From Bradyrhizobium elkanii WSM2783 (GTDB taxonomy: Bacteria; Pseudomonadota; Alphaproteobacteria; Rhizobiales; Xanthobacteraceae): a stretch of DNA of 64,000 nt. Both the position numbers and the translations under genes were made by a program. Numbering within the stretch: position 1 is the first letter of the stretch; each line of letters begins with the position of its first letter. Under the pieces are notes generated by a model. The model ran no database searches, was not told the origin of the DNA, and saw nothing but the letters and a program-made list of their open reading frames with translations. The stretch spans positions 372,001 through 436,000 of the forward strand of contig NZ_AXAP01000002.1 in the NCBI RefSeq assembly GCF_000472865.1, in the 5' to 3' direction. This document shows positions 50,420 to 59,594 of the stretch, piece by piece.

Positions 50420-53400
50420 TTTCCGCCGTCTTCGTCGATCGTCCGCGGCTTGCCATCGTCATCGCGCTGGTCATCACCATCGCGGGCGCGCTGGCGCTAT
50501 TGCAAATTCCGGTGGCGCAGTTTCCGGACATCGTGCCGCCACAGGTCACCGTAACCGCCAATTTCCCGGGCGCCTCCGCCGAAGTGGTGGAATCGAGCGT
50601 CGCGCAGCCGCTCGAAGCCCAGGTCGTCGGCGTCGACAAGATGCTCTACATGAAGTCGACCAGCGGTAATGACGGCAGCTACACGCTGACCGTCTCGTTC
50701 GCGCTCGGCACCAATCCTGATATCAACACCGTCAACGTCAACAACCGCGTCCAGAGCGCGCTCGCGCAACTGCCGACCGAGGTGCAGGCGCAAGGCCTGG
50801 TCGTGCAGAAGAAATCCTCGGCCGTGCTGCAGTTCATCGTGCTGTACAGCAAGAGCGGCCAGCAGGATCCGCTGTTCATCACCAACTACGCGATCATCAA
50901 CGTGCTCGATGCGATCTCGCGCACGCCGGGCGTCGGCCAGGCCTCGCTGTTCGCGAAGCTGAACTACTCGATGCGGATCTGGTTCGATACGCAGCGGCTC
51001 ACCAGCCTCAATCTGGCGCCCTCGGATGTGATCGCGGCGATCCGGGCGCAGAGCGTGCAGGCGCCGGTCGGCCGCATCGGCGCCCGTCCGATCGCCGAGG
51101 ACCAGCAGTTCCAGTTCAACGTGCAGACGCAAGGGCGGCTCACGACGGCGGCCCAGTTCGGCAATATCGTGCTGCGCGCCAATCCGGACGGCTCGGTGCT
51201 CCGGGTCAGCGACGTCGCCCGGGTCGAGATCGGCGCCCAGAACATGGACAGCGAGTCCCGGATCGACGGTCAGCCCGGCGTACCGATCGGCATCTATCTT
51301 GCGCCGGGCGCCAATGCGGTGACCACCGCCGCCGCGGTGCAGTCGACGCTCACCAGATTGTCGGAACGGTTTCCCCCGGGCCTGACCTATCTGGTGCAGT
51401 ACGACTCCACGACCTTCGTCTCCGATACCATCAAGGAAGTGCTGAAGACGCTCGGCGAAGCCTTCGTGCTGGTCGTGATCGTCGTGTTCCTGTTCCTCGG
51501 CAATTTGCGCGCCACGGTGATCCCGGCGGTCGCGGTGCCGGTCAGCCTGATCGGCACCTTTGCGGTTCTCCTGATCCTCGGCTATTCCGCCAACACCGTG
51601 TCGCTGCTTGCGATGGTGCTTGCCATCGGCATCGTGGTCGACGACGCCATCGTCGTGGTCGAGAACGTCGAACGCGTGATGGAGAGCGAGCCCGAGCTGT
51701 CGCCGGCGGAGGCCACCAAAAAGGCGATGGCGCAGATCACCGCGCCGATCATCGCGATTTCGCTGGTGCTGTTGTCGGTGTTCGTGCCGATCGCGTTCAT
51801 CCCCGGCATCTCCGGAACCCTGTTTCGCCAGTTCGCGGTGACGATCAGCGCGGCTATGGTGATCTCGGCGCTGAACGCGCTGACGCTGTCGCCGGCACTT
51901 TGCGCCGTGTTCCTGCGGCATACCGGGCCGCGCCGCGGCATCATGGGGCGCGTGCTCGGCGGCATCGATTGGGTGCGCGACCGTTATGCCGGCATGGTGC
52001 GCCGGCTGCTGCGGGTGGCGATATTGTCGCTGGTCGCGGTGCTGGTGTTTGCCGGCGGCGTTTTCGGCGTGTCGCGCATAACTCCGACGGGCTTCCTGCC
52101 CGAGGAGGATCAGGGCGCCTTCTTCATCTCGGTGCAATTGCCTGACGGTGCGTCGGTGTCGCGCACCAGCGAGGTGACCAAGCAGGTCGAGGCGCTCTTG
52201 AAGAAGATGCCGCAGGTCGAGCACGTGCTCTCGATCATCGGCTTCTCGCTGCTCGACGGCGCGAGCGAGCCGAACTCGGCCTTCATGGTGGCGCGCATGA
52301 AACCGTTCGCCGATCGGCAGGCCGCCGCGGATTCGGTGCAGGCGACGATCCGGCGGATGTTTGGTGAGGGCGCGCAGATCCGGCAGGCCAATATCCTGCC
52401 GTTCAACCTGCCGCCGATCATCGGGCTTTCGACCTCCGGCGGCTTCGAATATCAGCTCGATGCGCTTGAGGGGCAGGATCCGGCCGCGCTCGGCAGCACG
52501 ATGACCGGCCTGATCAATGCGGCGAACCGCGATCCGCGACTGGCGCGCGTGTTCTCGACCTTCACCGCGACCAATCCGTCGATCTATCTCGACATCGACC
52601 GCGCCAAGGCGCAGGCGCTCGGGCTAAACATGGCCGACGTGTTCACCGCGCTCCAGGCGACGCTGGGCGGCATCTACGTCAACAACTTCAACCTGTTCGG
52701 CCGCACCTGGCAGGTCAATGTGGAGGGCGAGGCCGCCAATCGCGGCGACGTCTCCGACATCTGGCAGATCTATGTCCGCAACAGCGGCGGCGAGATGGTG
52801 CCGATGCGCTCCATCGCGAGCGTGAGGATCGTCACCGGACCGCAGGTCATCACCCGCTACAACAACTACCGCTCGGTCACCATCAACGGCAGTCCGGCGC
52901 CGGGCGTCTCGTCAGGCACCGCGATCGCCGCGATGGAGGAGATTTCGCGGGCGACGCTGCCGGCCGGCTATTCCTACGAATGGACCGGCACCGCCTATCA
53001 GGAGCAGGCGGCCTCGGGGCAGACCGGCATCATTCTCGCGCTCGCGGTGCTGTTCGCCTATCTGTTCCTGGTTGCGCTGTACGAGAGCTGGACCATTCCG
53101 ATCCCGGTCCTGTTGTCGGTCACGGTCGGCGTGCTCGGCTCGTACACGGCGATCAAGGTCGCCGGCTTGAACCTCGATCTCTACGGCCAGATCGGCCTCG
53201 TGGTGCTGATCGCGCTCGCTGCCAAGAACGGCATCCTGATCGTCGAGTTTGCCAAGGAGCAGCGCGAGGGCGGATTGCCGATCGCGCAGGCCGCCGAGCT
53301 CGGCGCCCAGATGCGGTTCCGCGCGGTCATGATGACCTCGATCGCTTTCATCCTCGGCCTGGTGCCGCTGGTGGTCGCGACCGGTGCCGCCGAGATCAGC

Positions 53401-53565
53401 CGCAGGGCGGTCGGCACGGCGGTGTTCGGCGGCATGCTCGCCGCAAGCTCGATCGGCATTTTCCTGGTGCCGATGCTCTACGTCACCTTCCAGCGCTGGC
53501 GCGAAGAGGCGAAACGCCGTTTCGGCAAACCAGCCGAAACACCGCATGCGCCGCCCGCGGAGTAG
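50416..53565 (+). CDS. RND multidrug efflux pump, HAE1 family
   Basis: 1049 residues, full-length AcrB-type. N-terminus [42 protein letters not shown]. The proton-relay aspartates lie in the fourth membrane helix ([20 protein letters not shown] near residue 405), and the partner lysine region [16 protein letters not shown] is near residue 935. Two large periplasmic loops and twelve membrane helices are arranged as expected. Typical substrates are lipophilic toxins. Co-transcribed with the adaptor. Confidence 0.96.
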   Translation: MISAVFVDRPRLAIVIALVITIAGALALLQIPVAQFPDIVPPQVTVTANFPGASAEVVESSVAQPLEAQVVGVDKMLYMKSTSGNDGSYTLTVSFALGTNPDINTVNVNNRVQSALAQLPTEVQAQGLVVQKKSSAVLQFIVLYSKSGQQDPLFITNYAIINVLDAISRTPGVGQASLFAKLNYSMRIWFDTQRLTSLNLAPSDVIAAIRAQSVQAPVGRIGARPIAEDQQFQFNVQTQGRLTTAAQFGNIVLRANPDGSVLRVSDVARVEIGAQNMDSESRIDGQPGVPIGIYLAPGANAVTTAAAVQSTLTRLSERFPPGLTYLVQYDSTTFVSDTIKEVLKTLGEAFVLVVIVVFLFLGNLRATVIPAVAVPVSLIGTFAVLLILGYSANTVSLLAMVLAIGIVVDDAIVVVENVERVMESEPELSPAEATKKAMAQITAPIIAISLVLLSVFVPIAFIPGISGTLFRQFAVTISAAMVISALNALTLSPALCAVFLRHTGPRRGIMGRVLGGIDWVRDRYAGMVRRLLRVAILSLVAVLVFAGGVFGVSRITPTGFLPEEDQGAFFISVQLPDGASVSRTSEVTKQVEALLKKMPQVEHVLSIIGFSLLDGASEPNSAFMVARMKPFADRQAAADSVQATIRRMFGEGAQIRQANILPFNLPPIIGLSTSGGFEYQLDALEGQDPAALGSTMTGLINAANRDPRLARVFSTFTATNPSIYLDIDRAKAQALGLNMADVFTALQATLGGIYVNNFNLFGRTWQVNVEGEAANRGDVSDIWQIYVRNSGGEMVPMRSIASVRIVTGPQVITRYNNYRSVTINGSPAPGVSSGTAIAAMEEISRATLPAGYSYEWTGTAYQEQAASGQTGIILALAVLFAYLFLVALYESWTIPIPVLLSVTVGVLGSYTAIKVAGLNLDLYGQIGLVVLIALAAKNGILIVEFAKEQREGGLPIAQAAELGAQMRFRAVMMTSIAFILGLVPLVVATGAAEISRRAVGTAVFGGMLAASSIGIFLVPMLYVTFQRWREEAKRRFGKPAETPHAPPAE

Positions 53566-53625
53566 AGTGGTGGGTGAATTGGCCGAATCCCGATATCCCG
53601 CCGTGCAAGTTCCGGAGCACCTCTG

Positions 53626-53817
53626 ATGATCAACGCCCGTCGTTCGCTCACCCAGATCTTTCTGTTGCCGGCGATCATCGCGGTGATCGTCGCTTTCGGC
53701 CTTGTGTCCGCCTTGCTCGGCGATGGCATCTGGGACACGACCTCATGGATCGCGCTCGCAATCCCGCTCGCCGTCACCGCGTTCTTCGCCTGCAAGAGAC
53801 GCCCCGCGGATTTGTAG
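53626..53817 (+). CDS. Small two-helix membrane protein
   Basis: 63 residues (MINARRSLTQIFLLPAIIAVIVAFGLVSALLGDGIWDTTSWIALAIPLAVTAFFACKRR): two hydrophobic segments separated by a short polar loop and a basic tail. The ATG is preceded by GGAG at eight bases. It lies 60 bp after the RND pump, on the same strand. A similar small protein recurs in Bradyrhizobium genomes as I recall it; no function is known. It could be a pump accessory like AcrZ, but that is speculation. Confidence 0.65.
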   Translation: MINARRSLTQIFLLPAIIAVIVAFGLVSALLGDGIWDTTSWIALAIPLAVTAFFACKRRPADL

Positions 53818-53881
53818 GGCGGCGCGAAGCTCTGCCGGTGAAGCGGGCTCCGCGCCGGTGCAGTCATTCCACTGAAGCGTG

Positions 53882-54652
53882 CTACGCCGTGACGCTTTCC
53901 CGCGCGGGCGTCTTTGCGGGCTTGACGATCGTCGTCGGGGTTCTGAGCCATGCCTCTTCGGTAACGGCGATCATAGAAGGCTGATCGATGATACCGATCG
54001 AGTCCCATGTGAACATCGCATAGCCAAGCTTTGTACCGTCGACACCGGCCGGCACGGTGACCTGAAGCTGCTGTGCGAGCCAGTTGAGCGAGCCGTATCC
54101 GCAAAGGCTGACGCAATGGTCCTCGTTGGTGTCCTTGTTGAATCCAAGGGCAAACCATCCGGTCTTGCCGTTCGTTGAGTTCCATGCGGTCTGGATTTGG
54201 GTTGCGGCAACGCCAATCTTGACCGGACCTGTCGCAATTGCGCTGTTTAACGTGGAGGGATTCGTCCAGTCGACCGAATAGATCTGGCCGTCATCATAGA
54301 TGTGCCGGTTCTGATGGAAGCCGTTTTCCTGCATCCAAAGCATCACCTGATGCAGATAGGCCCCCTCCAGCACCCCATGTTTCGTCGCCCATCGTATCAC
54401 TTCGTTGTCCGAAATGAAGATTTCCGGATTGTGACACGCCTTCGCGAACGCTTCTTCGGCAGTGACGCAATCACCGTGATCGAAATTGCCCCAAGAGGAC
54501 AGCCTATGAGGGATCGTGATGAAATGGGGAGGTGTCGCCGCAAGGCCAACGACACTATGTGGAGTGGCGGCTGCCAAAACGCTCCTCGGCGTGGGAGTCG
54601 CTCCGCGTTTGGGATATCTACCTTGTCCGCTTCCTCCAAGCTGGATTGCCAT
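53882..54652 (-). CDS. Probable papain-fold (C1-like) protein with PKRGAxPTP N-terminal motif
   Basis: 256 residues, ATG preceded by GGAGA. The region from about residue 50 follows a cysteine-peptidase layout. Candidate nucleophile Cys62 is in HGDCVTAEEAFA. QVMLWMQENGFHQNRHIYDD resembles the papain nGgi..e..YPY segment, TGPVKIGVAA the gPvsVai segment and DHCVSLCGYG (His179) the NHAVlavGYG segment. FTWDSIG (Asp217) lies where NSWG would be. Residues 1-45 are low-complexity and carry YPKRGATPTPRSVLAAATPH with no Sec signal. The neighbouring 68-residue protein shares the PKRGAxPTP motif. Activity and family are unproven. Confidence 0.65.
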   Translation of the reverse strand: MAIQLGGSGQGRYPKRGATPTPRSVLAAATPHSVVGLAATPPHFITIPHRLSSWGNFDHGDCVTAEEAFAKACHNPEIFISDNEVIRWATKHGVLEGAYLHQVMLWMQENGFHQNRHIYDDGQIYSVDWTNPSTLNSAIATGPVKIGVAATQIQTAWNSTNGKTGWFALGFNKDTNEDHCVSLCGYGSLNWLAQQLQVTVPAGVDGTKLGYAMFTWDSIGIIDQPSMIAVTEEAWLRTPTTIVKPAKTPARESVTA

Positions 54653-54684
54653 GGTATGTCTCCGTTTGCTGAAATGAACTTCGA

Positions 54685-54891
54685 TTATTTCCGCTTAGGG
54701 TCCATCGCTTCGTCTTTCGGTTCACGCTGAGCATCCTCGTGCCGCTGCTGGTCCGGCGAAGAGTCTGTCTCCTTGCCTTCCTGATCGTCGGCTGTGTCGG
54801 ATGCGTCAGGGTTGTACTTTGGTGCTTTGTCGCGCACCTCTTTCGGCGTAGGGAAAGCACCCCGCTTCGGAGTGGGAGGTTTGCTGTTCAT
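54685..54891 (-). CDS. Small hydrophilic protein sharing the PKRGAxPTP motif
   Basis: 68 residues, very hydrophilic and probably disordered (rich in Asp, Lys, Gln, Pro). Residues 8-19, PKRGAFPTPKEV, match residues 14-25 of the papain-like protein, PKRGATPTPRSV. The ATG follows GGGGTAAGAC. Its stop is 32 bp before the papain-like gene on the same strand, so they are probably co-transcribed. It could be a substrate, inhibitor or propeptide-like partner. No family is recognised. Confidence 0.6.
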   Translation of the reverse strand: MNSKPPTPKRGAFPTPKEVRDKAPKYNPDASDTADDQEGKETDSSPDQQRHEDAQREPKDEAMDPKRK

Positions 54892-55150
54892 GTCTTACCC
54901 CTTTCCTGGGGAAGCCCTCCGGCGACCGTCGCATCCCATTCTATCAATGTTTGATGCAGCCCGATCAAAACATGATCGCGCTGGTTGCGTTGTGAGCTCG
55001 TTCACAGCCACAACGTTTTTATTGGATGCGACGCTTTCCGCAGCTTTGTCGGCGCGGGCGTCCCCACGCAGCCTTTCTAGGGTGCAACCGAGTCCATGTG
55101 AACGCGAGCACGAGGATTGACAGCGCGCCTAGGAGCCAGCGCCCGGGCCG

Positions 55151-55582
55151 TCAACGCGCGGCCTTGTAGACGTCACGAAGGATGTTCGCCTCAAGCTCCA
55201 GATTCTCAAGTCGATCCTTGACGACGTCGCCGATGCTGACGATACCGACTAGCTTGCCGCCGCGCAGTACCGGCATGTGGCGCACGCGATGGTGCGTCAT
55301 CAATTTCATCGCGCGATTGACACTCTCGTCCGGAGACACCGTAGTCACACCGCATTGCATGATTTCCTTCACAAGCATCGACCCGGCTGTCGCGCCATAG
55401 CGAGAAAATGCATGAACGATTTCACGTTCGGAAATCAGGCCGAGAACAGAGTCCTCACTTGTCACCACGAGAGCGCCAATATTCTTTGCGCGGAGCCAGT
55501 CTGCCGCCCTCTTGATGCTGGCGTCCGGAGCTATTGTCGTAACCTCGGTGCCCTTCCGCCTCAGAATGCTTTCGATGGTCAT
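55151..55582 (-). CDS. CBS domain-containing protein
   Basis: 143 residues: two CBS motifs in tandem (DASIKRAADWLRAKNIGALVVTSEDSVLGLISEREIV and DESVNRAMKLMTHHRVRHMPVLRGGKLVGIVSIGDVV). The ATG at 55582 follows GGGAGG; the longer frame is rejected. Such stand-alone pairs bind adenosine nucleotides and act as energy or stress sensors. Followed by intergenic sequence to the small-protein pair. Confidence 0.93.
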   Translation of the reverse strand: MTIESILRRKGTEVTTIAPDASIKRAADWLRAKNIGALVVTSEDSVLGLISEREIVHAFSRYGATAGSMLVKEIMQCGVTTVSPDESVNRAMKLMTHHRVRHMPVLRGGKLVGIVSIGDVVKDRLENLELEANILRDVYKAAR

Positions 55583-55838
55583 AGTTTCCTCCCATCGTGC
55601 GGCCTCGCCGCCTATTTCATCCCGCCCCCGCAACAGGGGCCACGTACCATGGCATCCATTCTCCTCGATTAGGAGCATCAGCCTATCATATTGGCAGCAA
55701 GCAGTCAGCGAGTATCGGGGCCGCGGTGTAACGACGGCAGAGGCCGTCGGTTGGAGGGATGGACCTCGAACAGGCGGGGCGGCCTCGCGCGCGCTCGCCG
55801 AAATTGGTCACTCTTCGCCGTTTGTCTTCGTATTGCGC

Positions 55839-56276
55839 TCAGCCGAGTTCTTGGGCGAGTCCGATCAGAAGCCCTTCAGGCCCACGGATGTAGCAGAGCC
55901 GATACGCGTCTTTATACTGGACTACGTCGCCTACGGGCTGCGCGCCGCGCGTGCGGAGCCTTTCAAGCGTCTCGTCGATGTCGTCCACGGCGAACATCAC
56001 GCGGAGGTAGCCTAGGGCATTGACCGGGGCGTTCCGGTGATCTGCGACGACAGGCGGCGTGAGGAAGCGGGAGAGCTCGAGCCGGCTGTGGCCGTCTGGT
56101 GTGCGCATCATGGCAATCTCGACACGCTGATCGCCCAGTCCGGTGACACGTCCGGCCCATTCTCCTTCGATCGTGGCACGCCCTTCGAGCTCGAGGCCGA
56201 GTTCGCGAAAGAAATCAATCGTCCCTCCGAGGTCTTCGACGACGATTCCTACGTTGTCCATCCGCTTGAGCGCCAT
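55839..56276 (-). CDS. VOC (glyoxalase/dioxygenase-fold) family protein
   Basis: 145 residues with the paired beta-alpha-beta-beta-beta layout: MDNVGIVVEDLGGTIDFFRELGLELEGRATIEG, then LGYLRVMFAVDDIDETLERLRTRGAQPV and a C-terminal YRLCYIRGPEGLLIGLAQELG, where the Glu is a typical metal ligand. The ATG at 56276 follows GGAG. Possible roles include lyase, isomerase or resistance protein; context gives no clue. Confidence 0.87.
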   Translation of the reverse strand: MALKRMDNVGIVVEDLGGTIDFFRELGLELEGRATIEGEWAGRVTGLGDQRVEIAMMRTPDGHSRLELSRFLTPPVVADHRNAPVNALGYLRVMFAVDDIDETLERLRTRGAQPVGDVVQYKDAYRLCYIRGPEGLLIGLAQELG

Positions 56277-56384
56277 GTGTCCAATCTCCAAGGTGTCGTT
56301 CCAAGGTGTCGCCGAGTCCAACAACGGACGCTTGAGGTGCCCCCAACACCGGCGGCCGTCCGGGTCCGATTCATGCTGTCCACA

Positions 56385-56633
56385 TCAGAAGCTTGAATCA
56401 TGGACCGCCTCAAACCCCCACCCCGTTTTCAACGCCGACAATTCGGCCGCGTGGCCGACATACCACTCTTCCAGCTGACGCGGGTCGGCCTCGAGATGGA
56501 ACTGGAGCGCAAGCGCGTGCCGCCGATAGGCGAAGGCCTGGTTCTCGTAATTGGCATTTGAAGCGAGCCGCACAGCTTGCTGCGGAAGATCGAAAGTGTC
56601 GCCGTGCCAGTGCAGCACGGTCGGCCCAGCCGG
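56385..56633 (-). pseudogene. C-terminal remnant of a class I glutamine amidotransferase
   Basis: The frame PTVLHWHGDTFDLPQQAVRLASNANYENQAFAYRRHALALQFHLEADPRQLEEWYVGHA matches the C-terminal third of GMP-synthase-like class I glutamine amidotransferases, including the catalytic His and Glu in QFHLEAD. The N-terminal two thirds with the nucleophile Cys are absent. Homology ends around 56633, just before the regulator gene at 56678. A deletion or rearrangement has removed the rest, so the remnant cannot be active. Confidence 0.75.
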
Positions 56634-56677
56634 TTCTCGAGCTGCGCAATTTCGGCCAGCGAACGGCCGGCGCAGCC

Positions 56678-57763
56678 TCAGCGATCAGAGTGCATGCGTT
56701 CCAGGAAATCCTTCACGCCGCTGACCTTGCCGGTTTCGGAGGCAACGTAGCCGGGAAGGGCGTCGATGGCCTTGTGGAAAGCGCCGCTCTTCATGATCTC
56801 GAGCACGCGCCGCATCGGTTCGGTCTCGAGGAACGTCTTCTTGCAGACGAAGAAATAGTCTTCCGTGAGCAGCCGGATGAAGTCGAGCCCGAATTGACGG
56901 GCGGCCGCCTCGACGCCGAAGCTCGCATCCGCCATGCCGCTGGCTACATAGGCGGCAACGGCGGCATGGGTGAATTCCATCTGCTGTGCACCATTGATCC
57001 TGCTCTCGGCAATCCGGTGCAGTGCCAGCAGCTGGTCGAAAAGCTGCCTTGTGCCCGAATCGTGATCGCGGTTGACGAAGCGCGCCTTGCGATCGACCAG
57101 ATCCTTCAGTGAGCTGATCTTGAGCGGATTGCCGCGCTTGACCATCAGGCCCATTTCGCGCGTGACGAAACTGATCACGCGGTCCTCGCGCGGATCGAGC
57201 CAGTCGCGGCACGCCTTGATGCCCTGCGCGCGCAATTCGCCGCGTGGCAGGTGCACGCCGGAGAGGTCGCAGGCGCCCTGCGCCAGCGACACCAGCGAGT
57301 TCTGGTTGCTGACATAGCGGAGGTCGACGCCCATGCCGGGCTCGCGGTCGAGGAATTCACGCAGCTTTGACACCGCAAAACCGTGGCTCGCATGAACGCG
57401 GATCACCGAGGGACGCTGGTGCAGGAACGGCTTGATCTCCGTGACCAGCTCCTGCGCGAGGTTTTCGAGTTGCGGGCCAAGGCGAGCCTGCATGCGCTCG
57501 CCGGCCCAGACCAGTTTCTCGCCGAACGACGTCAGCTTCGAGCCCTTGCCGCGCTGGGTCTCCACCAGCGGCACGCCGAAGAACTCCGACCATTGGTCGA
57601 TCAGGTTCCAGACGTGGCGATAGGACAAGTGCGCGTCAGTGGCCGCGCTGGAGATTTTCCCGGTTTTGCGGATCTCGTTGAGGATGCCGAGGATCACCAC
57701 AGCCGTCTGCGGGCTGCCTTCGCGGTGAAATCGCCAGATGGTTTCAATCTCGATGTGCAGCAT
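56678..57763 (-). CDS. ModE/LysR-type helix-turn-helix regulator with periplasmic-binding-protein-like domain
   Basis: 361 residues. The N-terminal ModE/LysR-like winged helix covers about residues 20-90 (ILNEIRKTGKISSAATDAHLSYRHVWNLIDQWSEFFGVPLVETQRGKGSKLTSFGEKLV). It is followed by a PBP-like domain (PF12727 type), with IRVHASHGFAVSKLREFLDREPGMGVDLRYVSNQNSLVSLAQGACDLSGVHLP, RDHDSGTRQLFDQLL and VAAYVASGMADASFGVEAAARQFGLDFIRL. The last two are the oxyanion/molybdate-receptor style motifs. It is divergent from an aldehyde dehydrogenase with dyads between them. The ligand may be molybdate or a small organic anion. Confidence 0.88.
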   Translation of the reverse strand: MLHIEIETIWRFHREGSPQTAVVILGILNEIRKTGKISSAATDAHLSYRHVWNLIDQWSEFFGVPLVETQRGKGSKLTSFGEKLVWAGERMQARLGPQLENLAQELVTEIKPFLHQRPSVIRVHASHGFAVSKLREFLDREPGMGVDLRYVSNQNSLVSLAQGACDLSGVHLPRGELRAQGIKACRDWLDPREDRVISFVTREMGLMVKRGNPLKISSLKDLVDRKARFVNRDHDSGTRQLFDQLLALHRIAESRINGAQQMEFTHAAVAAYVASGMADASFGVEAAARQFGLDFIRLLTEDYFFVCKKTFLETEPMRRVLEIMKSGAFHKAIDALPGYVASETGKVSGVKDFLERMHSDR

Positions 57764-57779
57764 CGTCGTAGCTTCTCAT

Positions 57780-57867
57780 TATGAAATAGACTTCATATTT
57801 TCGCGAGCCATAGGCAGAACATATCATATTTACGGCGGGGTATATGCTCCTAGGTTTGGTATACCAA
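57780..57867. promoter_or_regulatory. Dyad cluster between the ModE-like regulator and aldehyde dehydrogenase
   Basis: Three symmetric elements lie in the 119-bp divergent region: TATGAA-N6-TTCATA (57780-57797), CATAT-N12-ATATG (57825-57846) and the perfect 12-bp palindrome TTGGTATACCAA (57856-57867), which ends three bases before the AGGAGG ribosome-binding site. The AT-rich dyads vaguely resemble ModE-type operators (TATA-rich arms), but none fits that consensus well. Confidence 0.5.
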
Positions 57868-57882
57868 CCAGGAGGAAATATG

Positions 57883-59367
57883 ATGTCAATTGCATATGAC
57901 TATGCGCAGGAGGCCCTCGGCCGTTCCGCCGCCCCGGAAGAGTTGCTGCTGATCGACGGCGCCCGCGTCCCGGCCATCTCCGGACGCACATTCAAGTCCC
58001 TCAACCCCGCGACCGAGGACGTGATCGCGACGATCGCGGAAGGCGGAGCCGCGGACGTCGATCGCGCTGTCGCTGCCGCGCGCCGCGCTTTTGAGGGACC
58101 ATGGCGCACCATGCGCGCCGCCGAACGTGGGCACATCCTTCTGAAATGGGCAGAGCTCTTGAAGCAGCATGCCGACGAGATCGTCGAGCTCGAAAGCCTC
58201 GATGCCGGCAAGCCGATCGCGGCGGTGCTGCGGCAGGACTTTCCGGCGGCAATCGACACGCTGACCTATTACGCCGGCTGGGCCGACAAGATCGGCGGCG
58301 ATGTCGTGAGCACCCGCGACGATGCGCTCACCTACACGGTCCGCGAGCCGGTCGGCGTGGTCGCCGCGATCGTGCCCTGGAATTTTCCGCTGATGATCGG
58401 CATGTGGAAGCTCGCGCCGGCACTGGCGTGCGGCTGCACGATCGTGATGAAGCCGGCCGAACTGACCTCGCTGTCAGCGCTCCGGATCGGCGAGCTCGCC
58501 CTTGAAGCCGGCCTGCCGCGCGGCGTGCTCAACATCGTCACCGGCCCCGGCCGCATCGCCGGCGAGGCGCTGGTCAATCACCCCGACGTCGACAAGGTCA
58601 CGTTCACCGGCTCGCCCGGTGTGGGTCGCGGAATCATGCGCGGCGCAGCCGGCAATTTCAAACGCGTGTCGCTGGAGCTCGGTGGCAAGTCGGCCAACGT
58701 CATCTTCGAGGACGCGAACCTCGATGCCGCGGCGAAGGCTGCGGCCGCCGGCATCTTCTTCAACGCCGGGCAGGTCTGCTCGGCCGGCTCGCGTGTCCTT
58801 GTACAGGAGAGCGTCTATGACGAGGTGGTCGAACGCTTGGCCGCACGCGCCAGCGCATTGCGTATCGGCGATCCCCAGGATCGCGCCACGGCGCTCGGAC
58901 CGGTGATTTCCGACAAGCAGATGAAGACCATTCTCGATTACGTCGACATCGGCAAGAACGAGGGCGCGTTGCTTGTGACCGGTGGCGAGCGCGTCGGCGA
59001 TCGCGGCTATTTCATCAGCCCGGCTGTGTTCGCCAATGTGAAGCACGAGATGCGGATCTCGCAGGAGGAGATCTTTGGGCCCGTCGTCAGCGTGATCAAG
59101 TTCAAGGACGAGGCCGATGCGCTTCGGATCGCCAACGGCACCGCCTACAGCCTCGCCGCCGGCGTCTGGAGCAGCGACATCGGCCGCGTGCAGCGCTTTG
59201 CCAAGCGCGCGCGGGCCGGCACGGTGTGGATCAACACCTATGGCTACACCGATGTGCGGTTGCCCTGGGGCGGCGAGCGCGATTCAGGCCTCGGCCGCGA
59301 GCACGGCACCGCCGCGATCGACAATTTCACCGAGCCAAAGGCGGTCTGGACGAACCTCAACGTCTGA
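57883..59367 (+). CDS. Aldehyde dehydrogenase family protein
   Basis: NAD(P)-dependent oxidation of an aldehyde to an acid, 494 residues. A perfect AGGAGG lies seven bases before the ATG at 57883 (another ATG is at 57880). Motifs are VPWNFPLMIGMWKLAPALACG near residue 165, the Rossmann GSPGVGRGI, the general base Glu in LELGGKSANV near residue 267 and the nucleophile Cys in FNAGQVCSAGSRV near residue 300. The closest feel is betaine/gamma-aminobutyraldehyde or phenylacetaldehyde dehydrogenases. It is divergent from the ModE-like regulator, its likely controller. Confidence 0.93.
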   Translation: MSIAYDYAQEALGRSAAPEELLLIDGARVPAISGRTFKSLNPATEDVIATIAEGGAADVDRAVAAARRAFEGPWRTMRAAERGHILLKWAELLKQHADEIVELESLDAGKPIAAVLRQDFPAAIDTLTYYAGWADKIGGDVVSTRDDALTYTVREPVGVVAAIVPWNFPLMIGMWKLAPALACGCTIVMKPAELTSLSALRIGELALEAGLPRGVLNIVTGPGRIAGEALVNHPDVDKVTFTGSPGVGRGIMRGAAGNFKRVSLELGGKSANVIFEDANLDAAAKAAAAGIFFNAGQVCSAGSRVLVQESVYDEVVERLAARASALRIGDPQDRATALGPVISDKQMKTILDYVDIGKNEGALLVTGGERVGDRGYFISPAVFANVKHEMRISQEEIFGPVVSVIKFKDEADALRIANGTAYSLAAGVWSSDIGRVQRFAKRARAGTVWINTYGYTDVRLPWGGERDSGLGREHGTAAIDNFTEPKAVWTNLNV

Positions 59368-59400
59368 CGGCGACATGCATGCGCGCGCCACAAACTCCGC

Positions 59401-59524
59401 TGTCGTCCCGGGCTTGACCCGGGACCCATAACCACAGGACTTGATGAGATGCGTGGCTGTAACTGCTTGCTCGCGCCACAACATCTTCCTGTGGTTGTGG
59501 GTCCCTGCTTTCGCAGGAACGACA
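59401..59524. repeat. Dispersed intergenic repeat, copy B
   Basis: Begins TGTCGTCCCGGGCTTGACCCGG, then GACCCATAACCACAGG, and ends CCTGTGGTTGTGGGTCCC...CGCAGGAACGACA. It is an inverted relative of copy A at 37558-37686. Both ends contain hairpins (CCCGGG/CCCGGG; CCCTGC/GCAGG) and pair with each other. It lies between the aldehyde dehydrogenase and aldo/keto reductase genes. Confidence 0.7.
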
Positions 59525-59594
59525 GGGGCGTATTGCCGCGACATCGCCTCACCAATCGTCTAGGGTTGGTCTCTCCCCGATGAGCGAGGCGATC

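Noticed and set aside
50497..52224. A 575-codon minus-strand frame inside the RND pump gene
   Set aside because: Shadow frame opposite a full-length AcrB-type pump; no start context and no recognisable domains.
54794..55120. A 108-codon plus-strand frame between the small-protein pair and the CBS gene
   Set aside because: It overlaps the well-supported 68-residue gene on the other strand and has no ribosome-binding site or family signal.
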